Notes under the pieces: model-generated | Databases searched by the model: none | Seen by the model: the letters and a program-made list of their open reading frames with translations, nothing else | Told to the model about the DNA's origin: nothing | Made by a program: the position numbers and the translations under genes | Shown here: positions 1 to 4,877 of the stretch, piece by piece | Numbering within the stretch: position 1 is the first letter of the stretch | Layout of the letters: every line of letters starts with the position of its first letter | Assembly: GCA_024280975.1 (NCBI GenBank) | Contig: JAMXLQ010000205.1 | Coordinates: 1-5,204, forward strand | Length of the DNA stretch: 5,204 nucleotides | Direction: 5' to 3' | Source: Methanosarcina sp. | GTDB taxonomy: Archaea > Halobacteriota > Methanosarcinia > Methanosarcinales > Methanosarcinaceae

Positions 1-75
1 AATTTTCTTGAGAGTGTAGCTCTTCAAGCAGTAAATTATATAGCCCCTATCCGTATTGTGGCAGACCTTGGATAA
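1..75 (+). CDS. Possible C-terminal end of a gene cut by the left window edge
   Basis: Frame 1 is open from the first base to a TAA at 73-75, giving 24 codons with protein-like composition that end in IVADLG. No start is visible, so this would be the 3' end of a plus-strand gene lying mostly outside the window. An oligo-T run at 80-86, five bases after the stop, fits an archaeal transcription end and supports a real gene end. The fragment is too short to assign a family. A 24-codon open stretch can arise by chance in DNA of this composition, so the call is tentative. Confidence 0.4.
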   Translation, partial: NFLESVALQAVNYIAPIRIVADLG

Positions 76-86
76 GCGCTTTTTTT
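76..86 (+). terminator. Oligo-T tract after the partial gene
   Basis: Seven consecutive T bases (80-86) follow GCGC directly after the stop at 73-75. Archaeal RNA polymerase often stops at U-rich tracts without needing a strong hairpin. The placement right behind a stop codon is the main support. Confidence 0.35.
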
Positions 87-134
87 GTGGATAAGATCAA
101 CCTGACTCTGGACGAAATCCTTATTTAAAATAAT

Positions 135-145
135 TTTTATAAATA
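135..145 (+). promoter_or_regulatory. Candidate TATA box for the flavodoxin gene
   Basis: The AT-only run TTTTATAAATA resembles an archaeal TATA box. Transcription would start about 25 bases downstream, near 165-170, giving a leader of roughly 125 bases before the TTG at 293. Long leaders are common in Methanosarcina. A second AT-rich candidate lies at about 258-270 (TTAATATAAAATT). If used, it would put the transcript start almost at the start codon, leaving the ribosome binding site untranscribed, so it is less likely. Confidence 0.35.
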
Positions 146-197
146 ATGCTATAATTTATGCAGGCTTGAAAAGTGAGAAGATCTCAGGCTTTGCCTT

Positions 198-218
198 ATT
201 TCCCAAAGACCGGGAAAT
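198..218 (+). other. Leader hairpin upstream of the flavodoxin gene
   Basis: A perfect 7-base inverted repeat, ATTTCCC (198-204) and GGGAAAT (212-218), encloses a 7-base loop. It lies in the likely untranslated leader of the flavodoxin gene, about 75 bases before the start. The stretch before it also contains a self-complementary GAGAAGATCTC. It could affect leader structure or mRNA stability. No known riboswitch pattern was recognised. Confidence 0.35.
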
Positions 219-292
219 ATGCAAGTCTATTTTGATCACTTTTGTCCGTTATTGGCATTAATATAAAATTCTACACCGGATGGGGGATAAGA

Positions 293-763
293 TTGAAAGC
301 AATAGTAGTTTATCTCAGTACTTCGGGGAATACAAAAATTATGGCCGAAGCAATAGCTAGTGGAATTGAATCAAAACATATAGATGCAAAAGCTGTTAGC
401 TTTTATGACGTAAAACTCGAAGACCTCAATGAAGCCGATGCAATTGCAGTTGGCTCATCGACTTTTTACTATAAGATGTTGCAGCCCATGGAAAAATTCA
501 TGGATGAGACTCTTGCCTCCACAAACCCAAAAGGGAAATTAGGAGCTGCTTTCGGATCTTATGGATGGAGCGGAGAAGCGCCTATCATGATAGCTGAAAA
601 AATGCGAGAGATGGGAATGACTGTTATAGATCCTGTACTCAGGATACTGCATAAGCCCACAGATAAGGACGTGCAAGAATGCAAAAGGCTTGGTGTCGAC
701 ATTGCCGAAAAACTAAAGCACAGAAGCAGCAAAACACCACAACCACAGGGAACACCGAGTTAA
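293..763 (+). CDS. Flavodoxin-like FMN protein
   Basis: This 156-residue protein is a single-domain flavodoxin-like fold, expected to bind FMN and carry electrons in the cytoplasm. Visible marks are the phosphate-binding loop STSGNT at residues 9-14 after a beta strand (AIVVYL), a second loop GSSTFYY at 54-60, and a third loop GSYGWSGEA at 88-96. The last closely resembles the flavodoxin domain of A-type flavoproteins (FprA, flavodiiron proteins), but the diiron metallo-lactamase domain is absent, so this is not FprA itself. The chosen start is TTG at 293, with GGGGGAT at 282-288 about six bases upstream and the fold's first strand right after it. A TTG at 242 in the same frame would add 17 residues that do not look like part of the fold. 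The C-terminal tail is Ser, Pro and Gln rich and probably disordered. Partner proteins cannot be told from this window. Confidence 0.88.
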   Translation: MKAIVVYLSTSGNTKIMAEAIASGIESKHIDAKAVSFYDVKLEDLNEADAIAVGSSTFYYKMLQPMEKFMDETLASTNPKGKLGAAFGSYGWSGEAPIMIAEKMREMGMTVIDPVLRILHKPTDKDVQECKRLGVDIAEKLKHRSSKTPQPQGTPS

Positions 764-835
764 CTTAATTTTGAGCGCAACATGAACTTGATAGATATGG
801 CTTACTTTAAGTCCCATGATCAATAAAAAATAACT

Positions 836-857
836 AGCTTGAAAACTAACTCAAGCT
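836..857 (+). other. Hairpin downstream of the flavodoxin gene
   Basis: AGCTTGA (836-842) pairs perfectly with TCAAGCT (851-857) across an 8-base loop, about 70 bases after the flavodoxin stop. No T tract follows, so it is not a classical terminator. It could mark or protect the mRNA 3' end. Confidence 0.35.
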
Positions 858-873
858 CTATACCACCGAAGGT

Positions 874-960
874 ACGGAAAAAACGAAAAAATTTCCCTGT
901 TTCTTTTTCCGTGTCTTAACTGGTATTAATTTATACTTCACTTTCCATTCACGGAAAAGG
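874..960. other. Three alternating complementary arms (alternative hairpins)
   Basis: ACGGAAAAA at 874-882 is complementary to TTTTTCCGT at 904-912. The same middle arm is also complementary to CACGGAAAAG at 950-959. The middle arm can therefore pair with either flank but not both, giving two mutually exclusive stem-loops. No reading frame lies directly downstream on the plus strand, and the minus-strand regulator gene ends about 415 bases away, so a regulatory role is not evident. The arms may belong to an old repeat. Confidence 0.4.
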
Positions 961-1028
961 TCAATAGTACAGAATAGACGTCGTGCCAATAGCTTCGAAA
1001 ATTAGACTTCTTGAGCGCAAGCGTTTCA

Positions 1029-1296
1029 CCTCAACCGTTGCGCCAGTTGATCAAAACCGTTGCGCCGGTTTATCACGCAGAAAATGCCGTTTTCGCTCAA
1101 GCCTTTTTTGAAAAGGCTTGTGATCACGCTGTTTACCGGTTTTGATCAAACTTTTCTTAAAAATTTGCGATCAAGCATTTCTCAAAAGGCTTGCATTGCA
1201 CCCCGCTTAGGACCTTTAGTCAAACTTTCCACCGGAAAGGTTGCGATCAAACCTTTTGAGAAAGGTTTGCGGTCAAGTCTTTTTTAAAAAAGGTTG
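1029..1296. repeat. Tandem array of about ten ~25-base palindromic units
   Basis: The stretch is built from short hairpin units joined by a GATC-like joint. Joints fall near 1049, 1071, 1095, 1122, 1144, 1169, 1194, 1218, 1245 and 1271, a spacing of 22-27 bases (mean near 25). The joint reads GATC in five units and TATC, GCTC, AGTC or GGTC in others. The arms have the form CAAGCCTTTT and its complement. The best unit is 1098-1120, with a perfect 10-base-pair stem and a 3-base loop. Others are 1054-1071 (AAACCG/CGGTTT), 1147-1167, 1172-1193, 1221-1243 (10 pairs, one mismatch) and 1248-1269 (9 pairs). The unit length is not a multiple of three, so the apparent 75-codon frame across it (1060-1287) is an artefact. 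The array lies between two convergent genes. Some units have decayed (about 1121-1146 and 1194-1220). Confidence 0.85.
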
Positions 1297-1305
1297 TAGG
1301 ATCCT

Positions 1306-1344
1306 GGAGGCGATTTGAGTATGGCAAAGTCTTCAATTTTTTAA
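1306..1344 (+). other. Strong ribosome binding site with a seven-codon frame
   Basis: GGAGG at 1306-1310 (GGAGGCGA, close to the archaeal consensus GGAGGTGA) is followed after ten bases by ATG at 1321. This opens a seven-codon frame, MAKSSIF, ending in TAA at 1342-1344. It looks like the 5' end of a gene whose body has been lost, or a chance match. It lies directly after the palindrome array, where a rearrangement could have removed the gene body. No continuation of a protein is recognisable downstream. Confidence 0.3.
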
Positions 1345-1374
1345 CCCTTATTTTGAGAAATTATAATTTATAAT

Positions 1375-2172
1375 TTATTCGTGTGGTATCTGAGTTATCT
1401 GTGTAGAATCCCTGAGCAACTCATCAAAAAGCTCATTTCCGAACTTAAGAGTTGAGGGCTCATAACTTATCAGGCTTTCTCTATCGAAATGTTTTTGATT
1501 TTTCGGGAAAAGGGAAAACATGAAAAATCTATCGGTTACAGTGAGATTCGCTATCCTGAGTTCTCCTGAATACAGAAAAAACTTCACGTTTTCGAAGGCC
1601 AGCATATTCCGAAAGTCTTCGAGATAATCATTAGAATAATGCTGAAAAACAGGTCCGGACATAAGAAAGGAGAGTTTGACTCCACCTTTGGCAAATTCTT
1701 GGCATAGGGAAATAAGAGAGGGATCAAAATAGGCTATACATTCAAGAATACTACCCGATTTAGAAAGATTTTCAACAATTTCCGGATCAAGCTCGAACAT
1801 TCTGTCCAGATCGGGCTGAATCAATTTACAATTTCTGAGCTCTCCAAGCCGCTTTCGGAAAGAAAGGGGAATTCCCTGAAGATCTCTTTCAGTCCAGTAG
1901 TCAAAATTGTCTTCGAAAACTTCAATTATACTGACAAGGGGCTGCATTTTTTCAACAAGGACTTTTCCTATAAGTGAGAGTTTGTAGTTTTTGTCCTCTT
2001 GAACAACCAGGGATTTTTCTTTTAATTTTTTTATCTGAGGTAGAATGGCAGTGGACGTTACATCAAGGACTCCTTTGATTTCATCCATATTTTTTGGTCC
2101 GTCTTTTAGAAAGAGCAATAACTGCTTTCGCTTGTCGGAAAGAAAAATCAGCTCTAAAAGTTCTAGTTGCAA
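1375..2172 (-). CDS. Winged-helix transcriptional regulator with FilR1-type (DUF1724) sensor domain
   Basis: This 265-residue protein has an N-terminal winged helix-turn-helix (about residues 8-75) resembling the ArsR/TrmB type. Its probable recognition helix spans about 40-52 (AILPQIKKLKEK) and is followed by a beta wing (LVVQEDKNYKLSLIG). The rest (about 110-260) matches the methanogen-specific DUF1724/FilR1 middle-domain pattern, including the C-terminal motif around LISYEPSTLKFGNELFDELL. In Methanosarcina, proteins of this architecture include the Msr regulators, which control methanol methyltransferase genes; FilR1 regulates filament formation in Methanosaeta. The effector of this copy is unknown. 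The start is TTG at 2172, supported by GGAG at 2182-2185, nine bases upstream; no ATG fits near it. It appears to be transcribed alone: 395 bases separate it from the next upstream minus-strand gene and it converges with the flavodoxin gene. I infer a DNA-binding regulator but cannot name its targets. Confidence 0.85.
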   Translation of the reverse strand: MQLELLELIFLSDKRKQLLLFLKDGPKNMDEIKGVLDVTSTAILPQIKKLKEKSLVVQEDKNYKLSLIGKVLVEKMQPLVSIIEVFEDNFDYWTERDLQGIPLSFRKRLGELRNCKLIQPDLDRMFELDPEIVENLSKSGSILECIAYFDPSLISLCQEFAKGGVKLSFLMSGPVFQHYSNDYLEDFRNMLAFENVKFFLYSGELRIANLTVTDRFFMFSLFPKNQKHFDRESLISYEPSTLKFGNELFDELLRDSTQITQIPHE

Positions 2173-2227
2173 CCCTTTAATCTCCTTTCGAGTTTTCTGT
2201 GGCTAAAGAGATTAGAGTTATCAAAGG

Positions 2228-2265
2228 TATATAAGTTACTACTGTTTTCTACTATTTTATTTAAA
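2228..2265 (-). promoter_or_regulatory. Candidate promoter elements for the winged-helix regulator
   Basis: Reading the minus strand, TTTAAATA at 2265-2258 closely matches an archaeal TATA box. It would start transcription near 2235, giving a leader of about 60 bases. A second AT box, TTATATA, lies at 2234-2228 and would start near 2204. Either is compatible with the ribosome binding site at 2182-2185. Confidence 0.4.
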
Positions 2266-2320
2266 CCCACTGTCGAGATTTCTTTCATATTATTCTTTTA
2301 TATAGGAGTTGAGTAGAAAA
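2245..2320. repeat. Inverted pair of GTAGAAAA motifs upstream of the regulator
   Basis: TTTTCTAC at 2245-2252 and its complement GTAGAAAA at 2313-2320 flank the candidate TATA box of the regulator gene. A third copy in the TTTTCTAC orientation is at 3088-3095, upstream of the DUF1699-type gene. The arms are 60 bases apart, too far for a simple operator. They could be separate binding sites, possibly for autoregulation, but 8-base AT-rich words recur by chance. Confidence 0.25.
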
Positions 2321-2381
2321 TAAGGAGTGAACAAAAAATTACTTAATATGTAAAAGGAACAAGACAAAATGATTTACAACT
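2266..2381. other. AT-rich intergenic stretch, nothing else recognised
   Basis: Apart from the GTAGAAAA copy at 2313-2320, I see no gene, tRNA or strong hairpin here. On the plus strand there is a purine-rich AAGGAG at 2322-2327 without a usable start codon and frame after it. Confidence 0.4.
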
Positions 2382-2452
2382 AAAAAACACACGGAGTCTC
2401 CCTGCCCTAAAAAGCTCACGCTACTTCAGGGCCAGGGAGCCTTCTCAGGCTC
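2382..2452 (-). terminator. Compound hairpin and T tract, possible terminator of the DUF1699-type gene
   Basis: Two overlapping stem-loops lie 115-185 bases after the stop of the minus-strand gene at 2568. One is large: CTCCCTGCCCT (2398-2408) pairs with AGGGCCAGGGAG (2428-2439), 11 pairs with one bulged base. The other is small: GAGCC (2437-2441) with GGCTC (2448-2452). They share bases 2437-2439, so they compete at that edge. On the minus strand a run of six T (2387-2382) follows the large stem by about ten bases, which fits a terminator. The GC-rich stem stands out from its AT-rich surroundings and may be part of a dispersed repeat. Confidence 0.45.
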
Positions 2453-2567
2453 TTTAACTTGAATGCTTAAGCTGGAACTGGATAATGATGGGATCTTCAA
2501 AAGTTCAAGACTATTTGTATGGCTTTACCTGTACTCAAGAATTTGGTGGAATTCCGGCCTGATATAT

Positions 2568-2975
2568 TCAGGCAGAAGCTTCCTTTGTCAGGATATAAGC
2601 AACCATCTCAGGATTGAGTTTGCTTTCCCTTGCAACCTTTTCTTCGATTCTCTCAGCAGGTGTGCCTTCCGATTTCAGTTCCCTTATTTTCTCAATAACT
2701 GAGGAAGGAATACTGTAATATTCGTTAATATCCTTCCTGTGGCCCCAGACATCGCCTTCGATAAGCTGAATTCTCTGCATCTCTAGGAACATTTCTATAG
2801 ATTTTGAAACCGTACGCCTGTAAGATTTGGGTAACTGAATTACCTCAATTTTCGGGCAGGTTTCAACCAGTGCAAAAATGTCTTTGTTCGAAGGCCTGAA
2901 GGCCAGGTGAACAACACGCTCATTAGGATTGAGGGTAAATATTTCTTCTCTGGAACTAACTACTCGAATTTTCAT
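2568..2975 (-). CDS. DUF1699-type small conserved protein of methanogens
   Basis: This 135-residue soluble protein has no signal peptide or membrane segment. It matches my memory of the archaeal DUF1699 family, which is highly conserved in Methanosarcina relatives and has no established function. Conserved-looking blocks are LAFRPSN at 24-30, IQLPKSY at 46-52, KSIEMFL at 58-64, and an unusual motif EGDVWGHRKDINEYY at 73-87 with Trp, His, Arg and Asp that could form a ligand or nucleic-acid site. The last 45 residues (VIEKIRELKSEGT onward) are strongly helical and could be a small helix-turn-helix-like tail. The length is about that of the family. The ATG start at 2975 has GGGGGA at 2990-2985, nine bases upstream. 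A 6-base-pair hairpin (2557-2562 with 2568-2573) overlaps the stop codon. No neighbour is close enough to suggest an operon, so no function is inferred. Confidence 0.82.
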   Translation of the reverse strand: MKIRVVSSREEIFTLNPNERVVHLAFRPSNKDIFALVETCPKIEVIQLPKSYRRTVSKSIEMFLEMQRIQLIEGDVWGHRKDINEYYSIPSSVIEKIRELKSEGTPAERIEEKVARESKLNPEMVAYILTKEASA

Positions 2976-3017
2976 TTATGTGATTCCCCCACTGTAAAGT
3001 TCTTATGTTTTTACCTC

Positions 3018-3046
3018 AATATAAACTACTTATACTTATTATAAAT
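3018..3046 (-). promoter_or_regulatory. Candidate TATA boxes for the DUF1699-type gene
   Basis: On the minus strand TTTATATT (3025-3018) and ATTTATAA (3046-3039) both resemble archaeal TATA boxes. The nearer one would start transcription near 2996, leaving a leader of about 20 bases that still includes the ribosome binding site at 2990-2985. The surrounding AT richness makes either match weak evidence. Confidence 0.3.
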
Positions 3047-3100
3047 ATTTATCTACCCGCACATTTATTATTTACACAGTACTTTAGTTTTCTACATCCA

Positions 3101-3141
3101 TTCCGGTCTTTTTTAAGGCCGGAAATATCCTGGAAAGGATA
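3101..3141. other. Two adjacent perfect hairpins
   Basis: The first stem pairs TTCCGGTCTT (3101-3110) with AAGGCCGGAA (3115-3124), ten pairs including one G-T, around a TTTT loop. One base later TATCCT (3126-3131) pairs with AGGATA (3136-3141) around a GGAA tetraloop on the plus strand, a GNRA type that stabilises RNA. The pair lies about 125 bases upstream of the DUF1699-type gene in the otherwise AT-rich gap. It could be a structured RNA, part of one, or a repeat element. No neighbouring promoter or gene decides the strand. Confidence 0.45.
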
Positions 3142-3712
3142 AGGCCTGTAAAAATAATCATAGCTCAGAATTTTTAGTCCTCACAAGAACTTTCTCAGCA
3201 AAGGATCAAGAAAAAACAACAACGGGAAGAGACTATAAAATTTTTGAGAAATTATTATTCCTGCAATCCTTTTTTGGGGCTTTTTCTATAGTTTATTTTT
3301 AACCTTCAATTAGTCTTACATAGTACCAGGTGGGCCAGAGTCTTCTAAAAAACCTAGTCCTAAACCTGATTTACAGACACACAAAATCAAGAAATTTAGA
3401 TAGAACGCGTCTAAAAACAGTTGATATTACGTTATTTGGTAGCTTCGCACCTCACAGGAAGAGACAGAAAAATCCAGAAACTAAAAGCAAAAAGTAGGAA
3501 ATAACTTTGGAAGGAAGATATTTTGAGACATGAAATTGTCCTATAAAGAAAAAAAGACTGAATTATCCCATAGCGCGAAAAAAAAGATTAAGTCTACTAC
3601 AAATATCCCTTCCTAGTTTATTGTTAGAAATATTATAATAAATTTTATCTTTCTGGCCTTTTTTATTGAAAAATTCTCGAGGAGAAAGAGCAAACATTGG
3701 GAATTCAGACCC

Positions 3713-3761
3713 GAAGTTCAGCGTTATAACCTGTCGTTGAAGTAGAGCATTATAACCTGTC
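3713..3761. repeat. Two-copy tandem repeat with 26-base period
   Basis: A 23-base unit at 3713-3735 recurs at 3739-3761 with 20 of 23 bases identical, including the exact core TTATAACCTGTC (3724-3735 and 3750-3761). The 3-base gap gives a period of 26. It lies in non-coding DNA. Paired sites at such spacing (about 2.5 helical turns) could bind a regulator, or the pair may be a remnant of a longer repeat. Confidence 0.6.
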
Positions 3762-3980
3762 ATGTATTTTAGGTCTTATTATCCTAAAGAGACCAGTTGC
3801 TCAGGATACCTTCCATACAGTATCAGTGCCCTATACTCTGCAAAAATAAGAAAGGCTGGAAAAACGCCTGTAAGCCTCTCTATTCGAAAGATCTTAGGCT
3901 CCATGGAAAGACTGAAGGCAAAATCTCTCTCAGGAGTAGATCAAAATCTCTGAAATCCTATCTGTCAGCTAATAAATTAG

Positions 3981-4006
3981 ATTTCAACCTAAATTGCTTT
4001 TGAAAT
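3981..4006 (-). terminator. Weak hairpin downstream of fae
   Basis: ATTTCAA (3981-3987) pairs with TTGAAAT (4000-4006), seven pairs with a 12-base loop, beginning 21 bases after the fae stop on the minus strand. An AT-rich stretch follows, but there is no long T run. It is a plausible but weak transcription end. Confidence 0.3.
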
Positions 4007-4026
4007 TAATTACGCAGAACTATCAA

Positions 4027-4533
4027 TCAAGCAAACGGATGTTTTGCTGAATCCTTTTTCGCAAGAGCCTCTTCGACTGTAGGCCTGCCTTCCATGGCCC
4101 TTGCTATTGCAAGCTTTGTTGCTTTATAGTTGTATTCGTAAACTTTATCCTTATCTTTTGCGTCCCATTCAATAAATACGGAGACGATAATAAAAGTGTC
4201 ATCAGCTTGCTCTTCAGGGAGCACGCCATCAGCCACGGAATCCATGACCGCTTTTGCAACCGCAGCTTGAGCAGGCCCAAACATAAGGGCAGCTTGCGAG
4301 ATATTTTTTATCGTTACCTTGTTTACGAGCAGAGTTACAGGCTTGGGCTGGATATTTGGTTCCAGCACTGCAAGAAGTGGGGTATGACCCTGCCTGGGCA
4401 TTGCGAGAGAGTTTATAAATGCTGTTTCGACTGGCCCTCCTCTAGGTCCGATAACCAGGTCTATGTGTGCAATTTCCGGACCAGAACCTATGAGAGCTTC
4501 TCCTATCATACTTTTCAAAATAGTTTTGACCAC
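4027..4533 (-). CDS. fae: Formaldehyde-activating enzyme (Fae)
   Basis: This 168-residue protein resembles Fae along its whole length. Fae condenses formaldehyde with tetrahydromethanopterin (tetrahydrosarcinapterin in Methanosarcina) to methylene-tetrahydropterin in the cytoplasm. Family blocks in order are GEALIG near the N-terminus, EIAHIDLVIGPRG with the presumed catalytic His at residue 23 (His17 in the Methylobacterium enzyme), TPLLAVLEPN, KPVTLLVNKVTI, AALMFGPAQAAVAKAV, VFIEWDA, YNYKATKLAI and the C-terminal KHPFA. There is no hexulose-phosphate synthase domain, so this is the stand-alone form and not the Fae-Hps fusion. I chose GTG at 4533 because GAGGTG (4545-4540) lies six bases before it and the resulting N-terminus (MVKTILKSMIGEAL) matches the usual Fae start. 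A GTG at 4542 would lie inside that ribosome binding site. In a methanogen it may detoxify formaldehyde or take formaldehyde released in ribose-phosphate synthesis. It seems to be transcribed alone. Confidence 0.93.
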   Translation of the reverse strand: MVKTILKSMIGEALIGSGPEIAHIDLVIGPRGGPVETAFINSLAMPRQGHTPLLAVLEPNIQPKPVTLLVNKVTIKNISQAALMFGPAQAAVAKAVMDSVADGVLPEEQADDTFIIVSVFIEWDAKDKDKVYEYNYKATKLAIARAMEGRPTVEEALAKKDSAKHPFA

Positions 4534-4539
4534 ATTAAA

Positions 4540-4545
4540 CACCTC
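4540..4545 (-). promoter_or_regulatory. Ribosome binding site that sets the fae start
   Basis: GAGGTG on the minus strand (4545-4540) matches the archaeal 16S tail complement and sits six bases before GTG at 4533. It overlaps the alternative GTG at 4542, which therefore cannot use it. Confidence 0.7.
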
Positions 4546-4598
4546 AACTTATTTTACAACAGAAAACACAATACCCAAAATCGCCGGAAAGAGAGGGA

Positions 4599-4620
4599 AT
4601 TGATTTTCAGATAAATCAAT
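4599..4620. promoter_or_regulatory. Perfect inverted repeat upstream of fae
   Basis: ATTGATTT (4599-4606) and AAATCAAT (4613-4620) form a perfect 8-base inverted repeat with a 6-base spacer, about 66 bases before the fae start. The 22-base dyad has the size of an operator for a dimeric helix-turn-helix protein, or it could be a leader hairpin. AT-rich dyads also arise by chance. Confidence 0.35.
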
Positions 4621-4877
4621 GAATAAGATAACGAATTAGGTATTAAGCGTAATTACTCCCATGATGGAAAAATGATTAACTCTGTAATACGCATACACAT
4701 AAATAAATAATTTGGTAGCTGTATTTTAATATTACAACGAAAACAGGTTGGAACATGACATAAGAAAAAATAAGTAAACTCCACAGGAAAAAATAGGAGT
4801 ATTCAAACAAAATTTTAAAAGGCAAAATCGCGCCGACAAATCATTGAATAAAGTGACTGAATCCTTAAACTCGCTAT
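4621..4877. other. Intergenic region between the edge gene and fae
   Basis: No gene is visible. On the minus strand, AT-rich ATTTATTTATG near 4700 could serve as a distant TATA-like box for fae. A weak hairpin (ACTCC 4779-4783 with GGAGT 4797-4801) next to T-rich runs on the minus strand may end the transcript of the antitoxin-like gene. TATTAAGCGTAA at 4641-4652 recurs at 5150-5161 inside that gene, probably by chance. Confidence 0.35.

Larger units (their letters stand above)
764..1028. other. Convergent intergenic region before the repeat array
   Basis: No gene is visible between the flavodoxin stop and the palindrome array. It contains a 7-base-pair hairpin at 836-857 and a set of complementary arms at 874-960, both listed separately. 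The ten-mer TTGAGCGCAA occurs at 771-780, just after the flavodoxin stop, and again at 1011-1020 next to the array. A near-complement (TTCGCTCAA) lies at 1092-1100 inside the array, so the 771-780 copy may be an outlying fragment of the same repeat family. Confidence 0.5.
3047..4026. other. Long intergenic region without a convincing gene
   Basis: Nearly 1 kb lies between the candidate promoter of the DUF1699-type gene and the end of fae. It holds a hairpin pair (3101-3141), a two-copy tandem repeat (3713-3761) and a weak hairpin (3981-4006), listed separately. T-rich runs near 3269-3285 could end a transcript. Short frames include a 28-codon Lys-rich plus frame (3530-3616, MKLSYKEKKTE) without a well-placed ribosome binding site. 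At 3779-3953 three frames are open together: two plus frames and a minus frame (3904-3779, MEPKIFRIERL, ending in two stops). This last patch may be a decayed gene or transposon remnant, but I recognise no family. No tRNA was seen. Confidence 0.45.

Noticed and set aside
242..292. N-terminal extension of the flavodoxin from TTG at 242
   Set aside because: The extra 17 residues do not fit the fold, and the GGGGGAT site at 282-288 supports the TTG at 293.
1060..1287. 75-codon plus-strand frame
   Set aside because: It lies entirely in the palindrome array. The amino acids merely reflect the repeat units read in shifting frame, and no ribosome binding site precedes it.
1029..1296. CRISPR array
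   Set aside because: Units are palindromic, adjacent and without unique spacers of constant length, and no cas gene is present.
2463..2702. 79-codon plus-strand frame
   Set aside because: Its second half is antisense to the DUF1699-type gene, and its composition (aromatic- and Ser-rich) is typical of a shadow frame.
3563..3763. 66-codon minus-strand frame
   Set aside because: The sequence before its ATG has no ribosome binding site, its start runs through the 26-base tandem repeat, and no family is recognisable.
4207..4614. 135-codon plus-strand frame
   Set aside because: Mostly antisense to fae, which is clearly recognised on the other strand.
3434..4720. Direct repeat ATTTGGTAGCT (3434-3444 and 4710-4720) as possible element ends
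   Set aside because: An 11-base match with unrelated flanks. The segment between contains fae and no transposase, so chance is the simpler explanation.
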